DNA from: Poriferisodalis sp965208485
GTDB lineage: Bacteria; Actinomycetota; Acidimicrobiia; Acidimicrobiales; Poriferisodalaceae
Direction of reading: 5' to 3'
DNA: 64,000 nt
NCBI RefSeq assembly: GCF_965208485.1
Contig: NZ_OZ242344.1
Coordinates: 4,340,001-4,404,000 of the forward strand
Position numbers and translations under genes: made by a program. Shown here in pieces: positions 52,693 to 62,129 of the stretch. The notes below the pieces were generated by a model, which saw only the letters and a list, made by a program, of their open reading frames with translations, did not search any database and was not told the origin of the DNA. The number at the start of each line of letters is the position of its first letter. Position 1 is the first letter of the stretch.

Positions 52693-54036
52693 TCATAGAA
52701 CTACGCGTGCATCCTTCCACGCTTGCCTCGCGGGAATGCTGACCGCACGAGCAACAGCCGGATCAGACACATTGCCACCACGAGTCAACCCGATAACGTC
52801 CTTTGCTGGCGGCAGCTGGAAGACGGCGTTTTGCGACCGCAGTATGAGTTGTCTGTCATGTAGGTTCACGCCTCTGCCGCGATCGTAGATCCGCCAGCGA
52901 AGGCGAGACTTGACGGCATCGGTGATGCCTCCGTGTTGAAGGCCGTTTCGAATATCGCCTGGACTGACTAAGTGGTTGGGCGGGATCCAGTCGCGAGACA
53001 GAATATCAATGCGACTGTCGCTTCCGAGAATATCTGTTACAGACTGAAGGAACTCAACAAGGTACTGCCACTCTGGATCGGCGAGCTGAGAAAGAAAATT
53101 GTCAACCCAAAGCGGGTTGAGATCACTCCCACAGCGGGCACAGAATCGCCTCGCTGCTGTCCGTGTGTCACCATAAGGCCAGGGCTGGCGCATCAGCAGA
53201 GGCAATATCTCTTGCGGATCGACTGACTCCAAGACTTGGCAATGAAGTGAATCAGCAGAGTGACGCGGCAGAACAAGTGGAGCCAAGACCGGGTCCGCTT
53301 CTTGTGGCTTCCACGTAGCGGGATTGGCCCGCCCGACGATGTCAGCTAAGCGTGACTGATGCATTTCGTCTAGCTGGCCTATCCATCTAGGCAGCCAGCG
53401 CAGAGCTGCCGAGCGCACATTACCGCGACGTTCGTCGGGTGTGCTGCCTCCAACGCTGAGCAAATGAGAGTTGCCGCCCGTTAGGCTCAGTAGGACACTT
53501 GCGTCGCGACATCCAAAGCGAGAGGCATCCTGCTGCGTGCCGATTTCAGTTTCAGGCACCATTGGGTAAGCACGATCTAGCAGTCCGGAACCATCTGAGA
53601 CAATCGCCTGCCTATCGCGAGGGTAAGTCGCCACGACACATCGGAGGGCATGTTTGTCGGAACCATGCTGCAAAGCGGTGCGCGCGAATAGCAATGAATC
53701 AAGCCATCGATTCTGTGTTGAAACAATCTCGCCGTAGTCGTCAACAATCAGCACCGGAATCTTGTCCGTCGCCAGGAGCACGTCAAGTTGCTGTGCTAAG
53801 TCACGCTTCTCGCGCGGAACACTTGCCGGAGTCCAATGTAGAATCTGCCAATCGGATTCTTCTAGCTCTTTCGCAATCAAGCTCAGAGCGCGAGATCTGC
53901 CGCTGCCAGCCAATCCTGTTACATTTATTGACGTTCCGCCGATCAAATGGTCGACGCATCTATCAACCCATTCCACGACAAAGTTCACGTCGAAGAGCGC
54001 GTTGGCGTAGATTTCCTTTAGGGCCGCAGATGCCAA
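52693..54036 (-). CDS. P-loop ATPase with C-terminal HDR-motif domain (second gene of two-ATPase cassette)
   Basis: A 447-residue protein from TTG 54036. The P-loop 'NVTGLAGSGRSRALSLIAKE' has Arg in place of the Walker A Lys; Walker B-like 'IPVLIVDDYGEIV' follows. The middle part is helical with 'ARRFCARCGSDLNPLWVD'. The C-terminal 100 residues contain 'RWRIYDRGRGVNLHDRQLIL', reminiscent of the phospholipase-D-like domain found at the end of MIT-domain proteins and in some bacterial conflict proteins. The start overlaps the end of the upstream ATPase gene by 74 bases. GC content is clearly lower than in flanking genes, suggesting transfer. Function unknown; a defence role is inference. Confidence 0.7.
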   Translation of the reverse strand: MASAALKEIYANALFDVNFVVEWVDRCVDHLIGGTSINVTGLAGSGRSRALSLIAKELEESDWQILHWTPASVPREKRDLAQQLDVLLATDKIPVLIVDDYGEIVSTQNRWLDSLLFARTALQHGSDKHALRCVVATYPRDRQAIVSDGSGLLDRAYPMVPETEIGTQQDASRFGCRDASVLLSLTGGNSHLLSVGGSTPDERRGNVRSAALRWLPRWIGQLDEMHQSRLADIVGRANPATWKPQEADPVLAPLVLPRHSADSLHCQVLESVDPQEILPLLMRQPWPYGDTRTAARRFCARCGSDLNPLWVDNFLSQLADPEWQYLVEFLQSVTDILGSDSRIDILSRDWIPPNHLVSPGDIRNGLQHGGITDAVKSRLRWRIYDRGRGVNLHDRQLILRSQNAVFQLPPAKDVIGLTRGGNVSDPAVARAVSIPARQAWKDARVVL

Positions 54037-55540
54037 AGTCTATTGCGTGCGTCACATGGTTGGGTTCGGCCGGTTGACCATCAGTTGCAGCCTTCATAAT
54101 GGCAGCAGCTTCATCTGGATACCATTGCTCAAAGTTACGAAAAGTCTGTCGAGTGGCATGTGTTGGTGAATTCTCAGCTGTGGAGCCGTAGACAGCTTCC
54201 AAGTCTTGAATGCTGACATGATGTGGTACATCGGCTTCAGGATCGGCCTGAACATTCTCGACGACTCGTGCACATGCTTGGCGGGTAAGGTGCGGGTGAC
54301 CCCCGTACTCTTCGAGCAGGCTGTCAAATACTCGATGGTCGTCGAATTTGAGTCCACTACGTTTGCCTAGAACGCGAACCATCTCTCTCATTTCGTCACG
54401 CGGCATCGAGCCCAAGGGCCGCGACGATGCGAATCCGAAGAGTTGGTTGTCGCGCCCAAAGCGAATGGATTTTTCGAATATAGACGCTGCAGTGCCCGCG
54501 GCCAGTAACGAAAGTTTGTTGTCACTGCGATCCGAGCGTTTCTGTATAAGGCCTCGAAGGTGCTGAATCACCAAGTTCATCTGCTGGCGATCGCCAAACT
54601 CCGACTCATCGTCTGCCGCGATTTCCTCATTTGCATGGTCAGTCTCGTCGAGCACGATGACCAAATCGGAGTTGATTTGGTGCAGGAGCGCCTCCATCTC
54701 ATACATCCATCGTTTGGCGGCAGTGCCGTCATAGGTCAAATTGAAACTCTTGTCAAGCATACCAGAATTCTCTGGTACTGTGCCGCCCTTGTTGCGCAGC
54801 ACCATGGCGGTCTCACCTACAAGAGCTTGTCGGAGGTCGTCGGCATCGACAACGCCATTGAGTTGGACGTAGATTGACTCTGTGCCCTTTCGCTCAAGTT
54901 GCTGTCGAACCTGATGGATGAGCGACGTCTTGCCCGCTCGCCGCAACCCGAAGATGCCGACACTTTGCCCGACTGAAGCGAGGTGGGTTAGAGCCTCAAC
55001 ATCTTGAACACGTCCAAAAAAGTCTGCCGCGTGGTGAATCTCGTTGCTATTGTCGAAATGATTCATTGAGCGCATGGACTGCGCTATTTCAGACCTCAGG
55101 TTTGTGGCGGTAAATTTGCCGTCTCGAAGGTCGTTCGTGTAGATGGTGAGAATCGGATAAGAGAAGCGCGTGCGGTCTTTTGTAAACTGCTCGGCGTTTC
55201 GATCAGCGGCGACTAAGATCGCGAAGTCCTTGTCGGCTGAAGCGCTCTCCCTAAGCTCTTTCGAGGTATCAAGTTGTCGAAGCACGCGAGGCTGCAGTGA
55301 TGACTCGTAGGTGGCGATCAATACGGGAATCTCGTTGCTTATCCCGAATTGCCGTCTAATGGCGTCGGATGGCGCGACACGGAGTGCGCTCAGGTGATAA
55401 TCGTTCCAAGTGTTCGCCCAACATATGGTGGACTCATCGCGTTCGAGGAAGGAGAAGAGCTTGGATGCAAAGTCCGGGTATCGTCGTTCGATGCCGAGCT
55501 TTGACTCCTGAAGCTTGGCTTGTCGGTGAGTGATGGCCAT
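53963..55540 (-). CDS. STAND-like AAA ATPase with unknown N-terminal domain (first gene of two-ATPase cassette)
   Basis: A 525-residue protein from ATG 55540, preceded by AGGCGG; a TTG at 55573 is less likely. Residues about 15-165 form an alpha/beta domain I do not recognise ('VLIATYESSLQPRVLRQLD', 'FAILVAADRNAEQFTKD', 'SYPILTIYTND'). The NTPase begins at 'HHAADFFGRVQDVEALTHLA', Walker A 'IFGLRRAGKTSLIHQVRQ', Walker B 'DLVIVLDETDHANEE', then 'GKRSGLKFDDHRVFDSLLEE' and 'GGHPHLTRQACARVVENV', as in STAND/AAA_16 NTPases that sense a trigger. It forms a low-GC pair with the overlapping downstream gene, between unrelated metabolic genes. Confidence 0.75.
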   Translation of the reverse strand: MAITHRQAKLQESKLGIERRYPDFASKLFSFLERDESTICWANTWNDYHLSALRVAPSDAIRRQFGISNEIPVLIATYESSLQPRVLRQLDTSKELRESASADKDFAILVAADRNAEQFTKDRTRFSYPILTIYTNDLRDGKFTATNLRSEIAQSMRSMNHFDNSNEIHHAADFFGRVQDVEALTHLASVGQSVGIFGLRRAGKTSLIHQVRQQLERKGTESIYVQLNGVVDADDLRQALVGETAMVLRNKGGTVPENSGMLDKSFNLTYDGTAAKRWMYEMEALLHQINSDLVIVLDETDHANEEIAADDESEFGDRQQMNLVIQHLRGLIQKRSDRSDNKLSLLAAGTAASIFEKSIRFGRDNQLFGFASSRPLGSMPRDEMREMVRVLGKRSGLKFDDHRVFDSLLEEYGGHPHLTRQACARVVENVQADPEADVPHHVSIQDLEAVYGSTAENSPTHATRQTFRNFEQWYPDEAAAIMKAATDGQPAEPNHVTHAIDFGICGPKGNLRQRALRRELCRGMG

Positions 55541-55624
55541 GCCGACCGCCTGATCGCATAGATGGGGGCGCAAGTTGCCGATGACTCAGCGTATCGTCGC
55601 GCTCCCCGCGCGCGAACTCGGTGC

Positions 55625-57082
55625 TCAGTTCAGCGGACGAGCGGACGGCGGGATCGGGCGCGGCAGTGCAGTGTGGCCCATGAGGGCTTCGTCCACCGCG
55701 GCGGCGCATGCTCGGCCCTCGGCGATGGCCCACACGATCAGGCTCTGGCCGCGGCCCATGTCGCCGCATACCCACACGCCGTCGACGCTCGTGCGGTAGT
55801 CCTCATCGCGCGCGACGTTGGAGCGGGCGTCGGTCTCGGTGCCGAGCTGTGCCAGCAAGCCCTCCTGCTGGGGACCGGTGAAGCCCATGGCCAGCAGCAC
55901 CAGCTCGCATTCGAGTTCGAAGTCGGTGCCGTCCGCCTTGGTGAAGCGGCCGTCGCTGAACTCCACCTCGTGCGCAGCCAGCGCCCTCACCGAGCCGTAC
56001 GCATCTCCAAGGAATCTCTCGGTGTTCACCGAGTACATGCGGTCGCCGCCCTCCTCGTGAGCCGAGGAGACGCGGTAGACCATCGGATACGTCGGCCACG
56101 GATTGGAGGCGGCCCGTTCGTCCGGGGGCCGCGGCATGATCTCGAACTGGTGCACCGAGACGGCGCCCTGGCGGTGCGCGGTTCCCAGGCAGTCGGCGCC
56201 AGTGTCGCCGCCGCCGATGATCACGACCCGCTTGTCCTTGGCGCTGATCGGCACCTCTTCAGGGTCCAGATCTCCCTCTTGGGCCTTGTTGGCCCACGGC
56301 AGGTACTCCATCGCCTGGCAGATGCCCTGCAGCTCGCGACCCGGGATCGGCAGGTCACGCCATTGGGTCGCGCCGCCTGCCAGCACCAGCGCATCGAAGT
56401 CGGACTGCAGGTCGGCCACTGGGATGTCGACGCCCACCTCGACGTCGGTGCGGAACTTCGTGCCCTCGGCGCTCATCTGATCCAGCCGCCGCTCGATGTG
56501 CCGTTTCTCCATCTTGAACTCGGGGATGCCGTAGCGCAGCAGCCCGCCGAGGCGATCTGCCTTCTCGAACACCGTCACGTCGTGGCCGGCGCGAGTCAGC
56601 TGCTGCGCCGCGGCAAGCCCGGCAGGGCCGGAGCCCACGACGGCCACGCTGCGACCCGTGTGAGTCGCCGGCAACTCCGGCTGCACCCAGCCCATCTCGA
56701 AGGCCTTGTCGATGATGGCTACTTCGACCTGCTTGATCGTGACCGGGTCGGCGTTGATGCCCAGCACGCAGGCGCTTTCGCACGGTGCGGGGCAGAGCCG
56801 ACCAGTGAACTCGGGGAAATTGTTGGTGGCGTGCAGACGCTCTATGGCATCGCGCCAGCGGTCCCGGTACACGAGGTCGTTCCAGTCCGGGATGATGTTG
56901 CCGAGCGGGCAGCCCGAGTTGCAGAACGGCACGCCGCAGTCCATGCACCTGCTGGCCTGAACGCGCAGTTCGGGGTCCCCGAAGGGCTCGTAGACCTCGC
57001 GCCAGTCGCGCAACCGCACGGGCACAGGACGCCGCGTCGGCAGCCCGCGGTCATGCCGCATGAATCCCCGGATGTCACCCAT
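55625..57082 (-). CDS. gltD: Glutamate synthase small subunit
   Basis: A 485-residue GltD. The N-terminal 4Fe-4S region shows 'QASRCMDCGVPFCNSGCPLG' and 'GRLCPAPCESACVLGIN', then the FAD motif 'VAVVGSGPAGLAAAQQLTRA' and NADPH motif 'VVIIGGGDTGADCLGTAHRQ', ending 'VWVCGDMGRGQSLIVWAIAE'. It passes electrons from NADPH to GltB. ATG 57082 begins the conserved 'MGDIRGFMRHDRGLPTRR'. It lies downstream of gltB on the same strand, separated by 173 bases that contain an inverted-repeat element. Confidence 0.95.
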   Translation of the reverse strand: MGDIRGFMRHDRGLPTRRPVPVRLRDWREVYEPFGDPELRVQASRCMDCGVPFCNSGCPLGNIIPDWNDLVYRDRWRDAIERLHATNNFPEFTGRLCPAPCESACVLGINADPVTIKQVEVAIIDKAFEMGWVQPELPATHTGRSVAVVGSGPAGLAAAQQLTRAGHDVTVFEKADRLGGLLRYGIPEFKMEKRHIERRLDQMSAEGTKFRTDVEVGVDIPVADLQSDFDALVLAGGATQWRDLPIPGRELQGICQAMEYLPWANKAQEGDLDPEEVPISAKDKRVVIIGGGDTGADCLGTAHRQGAVSVHQFEIMPRPPDERAASNPWPTYPMVYRVSSAHEEGGDRMYSVNTERFLGDAYGSVRALAAHEVEFSDGRFTKADGTDFELECELVLLAMGFTGPQQEGLLAQLGTETDARSNVARDEDYRTSVDGVWVCGDMGRGQSLIVWAIAEGRACAAAVDEALMGHTALPRPIPPSARPLN

Positions 57083-57158
57083 ACCCAGCCCCTGAATCAC
57101 CCATGCGCAGCCGCTGTGCTGGTTTGCTGGCGGCTGCGCGGCGACAGTGAATGCGGTG

Positions 57159-57260
57159 CCTAGTGGTGTGTCGCGGTTTTCTTGCGGGCAGGTCGCGGCC
57201 CGCTGACCTGCGGAAACAGGCTTCGGCAGGCCCTGCGCAAACTGCCGACGCACCACTAGC
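57159..57260. repeat. Inverted-repeat element between gltB and gltD, overlapping the gltB stop
   Basis: Arms CCTAGTGGTGTGTCG (57159-57173) and CGACGCACCACTAGC (57246-57260) pair with two differences. The centre contains further inverted words (GCAGGTC and GACCTGC; GCCTGTTTCCGC-like). As at selO, the arm contains the TAG stop of the upstream gene followed by TGxxGxGTC. Confidence 0.55.
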
Positions 57261-60200
57261 CATGCGCAGCCGCCATGACCGCTTCGTCGAGGTCGTGGCC
57301 TTCTTCGGCGGCCACCGCCCGGGCCTCGAGCACCCTCTTGAAGTCCTTGGGCATCACCTTGCGGAAACAGCGCACCTCGCTGTGCCAGCGTCGCAGGATG
57401 CGCTCGGCTGGCACCGAGTCGGTCTCGGCGAGGTGCTGGCGCAGCAGCGAACGCACGAATTCGGCATCGGCGTCGTCGAGCTGCGGCTCGAGGTCGACCA
57501 TCTCGGTGTTGAGGTGACGCCAGAACACATCGTCAGGGTCGTAGACGTACGCCGCGCCGCCTGACATGCCGGCGCCGAAGTTGCGCCCCACGCCGCCGAG
57601 CACCACGACGGTGCCGCCGGTCATGTACTCGCACGCGTGATCGCCTACCCCCTCGACCACGGCGACCGCGCCCGAGTTGCGCACGCAGAACCGCTCGCCG
57701 ACCGTCCCGCGGATGTATGCCTCGCCGCTGGTGGCCCCGTACAGGATCACGTTGCCGGCGATGATGTTGTCCTCCGCGACGAAGTCAGGGTGTGACTCGC
57801 GCGGCGGCCGCACCACTAGGCGTCCTCCCGAGAGTCCCTTGCCGAGATAGTCGTTGGCGTCTCCGTAGAGCCTCATCGTCAGCCCATGTGGCGCGAACGC
57901 GCCGAAGCTCTGCCCAGCGGATCCGTTGAACGTCAGGTCGATGGTGTCGTCAGCCAGGCCGTCGCCGCCGTGCGCTGCGGTGATGCGATGGCCGAGCATC
58001 GTGCCCACCGTGCGGTTCACATTGTTGATCGGCAACTCCGCTCGCACCAGCTCACGGCGCTCGAGAGCGGGTGCTGCCAACTCCATGAGCTGTACATCGA
58101 GCGCTCGGTCCAGCCCGTGGTCCTGGCTCTGGGTGCAGTAGCGATCCTGCGGCCAGGGCGTCTCGGGTTCGGCCAGGATCGGCGACAGGTCCAGGCCGTG
58201 CGCCTTCCAGTGGGCCACCGCTGCGGTGATGTCCAGCCGGTCCACCCGACCGATGGCCTCCCGCAGCGAGCGGAACCCCAGCATGGCCAGGTACTCGCGC
58301 GCTTCCTGCGCGATGTACTCGAAGAAGTTGACGACGAACTCGGGCCGTCCCCCGAAGCGCTTGCGCAGCTCGCGATTCTGTGTCGCGACACCCACCGGGC
58401 AGGTGTCGAGGTGGCAGACCCGCATCATGATGCAGCCCGACACCACCAGCGGCGCTGTGGCGAAGCCATATTCCTCGGCTCCCAAAAGTGCCGCGACGAT
58501 CACGTCCCGACCGGTCTTGAGCTGCCCGTCGGTCTGCACGACGATCCGGTCGCGCAACCCGTTCAACAGCAGCGTCTGCTGGGTCTCGGCCAAACCCAGC
58601 TCCCAGGGAGCGCCCGCATGCTTCAGTGACGTCAGGGGTGACGCTCCCGTGCCGCCGTCGTGCCCGGAGATCAGCACCACGTCCGCCTTTGCCTTCGATA
58701 CGCCGGCCGCCACGGTGCCCACACCCACCTCGGCGACCAGCTTCACGTGGACCCGAGCGGAAGGGTTGGAGTTCTTCAGGTCGTGGATCAGCTGCTTGAG
58801 ATCCTCGATGGAGTAGATGTCGTGATGCGGCGGCGGGCTGATCAGGCCTACGCCTGGCGTGGAATGGCGCGTCTTCGCGATCCACGGCCACACCTTGGGC
58901 CCAGGCAGTTGCCCGCCCTCTCCGGGCTTCGCTCCCTGGGCCATCTTGATCTGCAGGTCGTCGGCGTTGGCGAGGTACTCCGAGGTGACGCCGAACCGTC
59001 CCGAAGCCACCTGCTTGATGGCTGAGCGTCGCAAGTCGCCGTTGGGATCTGCCACGTAGCGCTCGGGGTCCTCGCCTCCCTCGCCGGTGTTGGACTTCCC
59101 GCCGATGCGATTCATCGCGATGGCCAGCGTCTCGTGCGCTTCCGCCGAGATCGAGCCATAGCTCATTGCTCCGGTCGAGAATCGCTTCACGATCTCCGAC
59201 ACTGGCTCGACCTCGTCGATCGGGATCGGACCTCGGGGTGCCGGCTTGAGCTCGAACAGGCCTCGCAATGTGGCCAGCTCGTTGGACTGATCGTCCACGA
59301 GCTGCGTGTATTCCTTGAACACTTCGTAGCGACCGGCTCTGGTGGAGTGCTGGAGCTTGTAGACCGTCTCGGGATTGAACAGGTGGTACTCGCCCTCGCG
59401 CCGCCATTGGTACTCGCCTCCGGCCCACAGGTCGCGATGCGCCGCCTCGGCGGGATTGTCGAGATAGGCGAAGCGGTGACGCTCGGCCACCTCGGCCGCG
59501 AGCACGTCAAGACCGACGCCGCCCAGCTTGGAGGTAGTGCCGCTGAAGCAGCGATCGATGAGGTCGGGCCCCAGCCCCACGGCTTCGAAGACCTGCGCCC
59601 CGGTGTAGCTGGCCACCGTCGAGATGCCCATCTTGGACATCACCTTCAGCACGCCCTTGGTGCATGCCTTGATGTAGTTGCGCTTCGCGGCGCGCTCGTC
59701 GACTTCGGTGATGACGCCGTGGCGCACCATGTCGTCGATCGACTCGAACGCTAGGTACGGGTTCACCGCGCTGGCGCCGTAGCCGAGCAGCAGGGCCATG
59801 TGATGGACCTCGCGGGCGTCGCCGCACTCGGTGACCAGACCCACCATGGTGCGGGTCTTGTTGCGCACGAGGTGGTGGTGCACGGCACCGGTCAGCAGCA
59901 GCGACGGGATCGGCGCTTTGTGCTCGTCGCTGTAGCGATCGGAGAGCACGATGATGCGGGCGCCGTCCGCGATGGCGTTGTCCACCTGGGCACAGACGTC
60001 GTCGAGGGCGCGCTCGAGGCCAGCGCCGCCCTCGGCCACGGGGTACAACCCGTCCACCGCGAACGGACGGAACTGGCGCGAGTCCCCGCTGTCCTCGTCG
60101 ATATAGAGGATCTTGGCCAGATCCTCGTTCGACAGGATCGGGTACGGCAGCACGATCTGGCGACATGAGGCGGGACCAGGCTGCAGCAGGTTCCCCTCTG

Positions 60201-61932
60201 GGCCGATCTTGGCCTTCGTGGAGGTGACAAGCTCCTCGCGGATGGCGTCCAGCGGCGGGTTGGTCACCTGCGCGAACAGCTGGCTGAAGTAGTCGAAGAG
60301 CAGCCGCGGCCGCTTGGACAGCACCGCGATCGGCGTGTCGGTGCCCATTGACCCGATCGGCTCGATGCCGGTGCGGGCCATCGGCGCCACCAGGATCCGC
60401 AGTTCTTCGGTGGTGTAGCCGAACGTGCGTTGGCGCAGGGTCACCGATGAGTGCTGCGGAGTCAGGCTGAAACGCGGCGGCAGGTCCTCGAGGTGCGCCA
60501 GCCCGTCCGCCAGCCAGTCCCCGTAGGGCTCGGCTGACACCAGGCTGCGCTTGATCTCTTCGTCGCCCACGATCCTGCCCTGCGAGGTGTCCACCAGGAA
60601 CATGCGTCCTGGCTGCAGCCGGCCCTTGCGGACGATCCGACTCTGTTCGATGTCGGCGACGCCCACCTCCGATGCCATCACCACCAGACCGTCCTCGGTC
60701 ACCCAGTAACGCGACGGACGCAGCCCATTGCGGTCGAGTACGGCGCCGACGACCGTGCCGTCGGTGAACGCGATGCTGGCCGGGCCGTCCCACGGCTCCA
60801 TCAACGAGGCGTGGAACTCGTAGAAGTCGTGGCGGTCCTGAGGCATGCGTGCGTGGTTCTCCCAGGCCTCGGGGATCATCATCAGCACGGCGTGCGGCAG
60901 GCTCCTGCCGCCGAGATGCAGCAGCTCGAGCACTTCGTCGAAGCTGGCGGTGTCGGACGCCCCGGGCGTGCAGACGGGGTAGGTGCGCTCCAACCGGTTG
61001 TGCCCATCAGCGTCAGTGAAGAGCGGACTCGACAGGGTGCCCTCGCGGGCTCGCATCCAATTCCTATTGCCCATCACGGTGTTGATCTCGCCGTTGTGAG
61101 CGAGCATCCGGTACGGGTGGGCGAGAGGCCACGACGGGAAGGTGTTGGTGCTGAAGCGGGAGTGCAGCAGCGCGAGCGCTGACTCCATGCGGGGATCCGT
61201 CAAGTCGGGATAGAAGTCCGCGAACTGGCTGCAGGTCAGCATCCCCTTGTAGATCAGCGTGCGGCACGACAAGGAGGGGAAGTACGGAGCCGGGTCGATC
61301 TCGTGCTCAGTGCGCTTGCGTGCCACATAGACTCGGCGCTCGAGTTCGAGGCCGGTGCAGGCCTCGTGGGCAGGTGCAGCCACGACCAGCATCCGGAAGA
61401 CCGGCATCGGATCGGTGGCGAAGCGGCCCAGCGACGTCGGATCCGTCGGAACATCGCGCCAGCCGACCACTTCGAGTCCCTCCGAGACCATGATCTCGGC
61501 GATGGCCGCAGATGCTCTCTCAGGATCAGCGCGCGGCAGGAATGCCGCGCCGACCGCATAGCTGCCCGCCGGCGGGAGCTCGAAGTCGCACACCGCCCGC
61601 AGGAACCGGTCGGGCACTTGGACCGTGATGCCGATGCCGTCGCCGACGTTGGCCTCCGCGCCGGTCGCGCTGCGGTGGTCAAGATTGACGAGGCACTGCA
61701 GCGCCTGGTCCACCACAGCACGGCTCGGTACACCGGACATGTCGGCAACGAAGCCGACGCCGCACGAGTCGTGCTCGAACGCCGGGTCATACAGCCCCTG
61801 CGCTGCAGGCGGTGACGCAAGAGCATCCTTGCGTACGACCGGCAGCGCATCGGCGACTCCGGCATCTCCGGCGGCACGACGCGCTGTTCGAGCTGTCGCG
61901 CTGTCAGTTGTCGCAGCGTCAGGTATTCGCAT
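57256..61932 (-). CDS. gltB: Glutamate synthase large subunit
   Basis: About 1558 residues from ATG 61932. A class II glutaminase domain with the Cys nucleophile in 'FEHDSCGVGFVADMSGVPS' implies removal of about 60 N-terminal residues. The central and FMN domains show 'GKSNTGEGGEDPERYV', 'QGAKPGEGGQLPGPKVWPWI' and 'ISGHDGGTGASPLTSLKHAG'. The 3Fe-4S cysteines lie in 'CIMMRVCHLDTCPVGVATQ', and the C-terminal GXGXG beta-helix in 'GGTVVVLGGVGRNFGAGMSG'. With GltD it converts glutamine plus 2-oxoglutarate to two glutamate. It is divergent from argC across an AT-rich control region. Confidence 0.96.
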   Translation of the reverse strand: MRIPDAATTDSATARTARRAAGDAGVADALPVVRKDALASPPAAQGLYDPAFEHDSCGVGFVADMSGVPSRAVVDQALQCLVNLDHRSATGAEANVGDGIGITVQVPDRFLRAVCDFELPPAGSYAVGAAFLPRADPERASAAIAEIMVSEGLEVVGWRDVPTDPTSLGRFATDPMPVFRMLVVAAPAHEACTGLELERRVYVARKRTEHEIDPAPYFPSLSCRTLIYKGMLTCSQFADFYPDLTDPRMESALALLHSRFSTNTFPSWPLAHPYRMLAHNGEINTVMGNRNWMRAREGTLSSPLFTDADGHNRLERTYPVCTPGASDTASFDEVLELLHLGGRSLPHAVLMMIPEAWENHARMPQDRHDFYEFHASLMEPWDGPASIAFTDGTVVGAVLDRNGLRPSRYWVTEDGLVVMASEVGVADIEQSRIVRKGRLQPGRMFLVDTSQGRIVGDEEIKRSLVSAEPYGDWLADGLAHLEDLPPRFSLTPQHSSVTLRQRTFGYTTEELRILVAPMARTGIEPIGSMGTDTPIAVLSKRPRLLFDYFSQLFAQVTNPPLDAIREELVTSTKAKIGPEGNLLQPGPASCRQIVLPYPILSNEDLAKILYIDEDSGDSRQFRPFAVDGLYPVAEGGAGLERALDDVCAQVDNAIADGARIIVLSDRYSDEHKAPIPSLLLTGAVHHHLVRNKTRTMVGLVTECGDAREVHHMALLLGYGASAVNPYLAFESIDDMVRHGVITEVDERAAKRNYIKACTKGVLKVMSKMGISTVASYTGAQVFEAVGLGPDLIDRCFSGTTSKLGGVGLDVLAAEVAERHRFAYLDNPAEAAHRDLWAGGEYQWRREGEYHLFNPETVYKLQHSTRAGRYEVFKEYTQLVDDQSNELATLRGLFELKPAPRGPIPIDEVEPVSEIVKRFSTGAMSYGSISAEAHETLAIAMNRIGGKSNTGEGGEDPERYVADPNGDLRRSAIKQVASGRFGVTSEYLANADDLQIKMAQGAKPGEGGQLPGPKVWPWIAKTRHSTPGVGLISPPPHHDIYSIEDLKQLIHDLKNSNPSARVHVKLVAEVGVGTVAAGVSKAKADVVLISGHDGGTGASPLTSLKHAGAPWELGLAETQQTLLLNGLRDRIVVQTDGQLKTGRDVIVAALLGAEEYGFATAPLVVSGCIMMRVCHLDTCPVGVATQNRELRKRFGGRPEFVVNFFEYIAQEAREYLAMLGFRSLREAIGRVDRLDITAAVAHWKAHGLDLSPILAEPETPWPQDRYCTQSQDHGLDRALDVQLMELAAPALERRELVRAELPINNVNRTVGTMLGHRITAAHGGDGLADDTIDLTFNGSAGQSFGAFAPHGLTMRLYGDANDYLGKGLSGGRLVVRPPRESHPDFVAEDNIIAGNVILYGATSGEAYIRGTVGERFCVRNSGAVAVVEGVGDHACEYMTGGTVVVLGGVGRNFGAGMSGGAAYVYDPDDVFWRHLNTEMVDLEPQLDDADAEFVRSLLRQHLAETDSVPAERILRRWHSEVRCFRKVMPKDFKRVLEARAVAAEEGHDLDEAVMAAAHG

Positions 61933-62067
61933 GGGCGACGTCCCAGTGAGTGAACCGAATTGGCGTGCGGCCACCGATCAGTGGCAGCAGGGACGTCGTT
62001 GGCCCTCGCGGGGCAGTGTACCGACGAAGACAGGCGAGAGGCGTTCGGCAGTCGCCACCTGCGTTGC

Positions 62068-62112
62068 TGAATATCCGCTGCTGAATAAAATTGCAAATTG
62101 ATGAATAATCGA
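62068..62112. promoter_or_regulatory. Candidate ArgR operator between gltB and argC
   Basis: An AT-rich island in GC-rich DNA with three TGAAT words: TGAATATCC (62068), TGAATAAAATTGCAA (62082-62096) and TGAATAATC (62102). The middle one closely fits ARG boxes bound by ArgR/AhrC (TGAATNNNNATTCA-like). It ends about 18 bases before the argC start. Confidence 0.5.
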
Positions 62113-62129
62113 GCCGAGACGGTGCTAGC

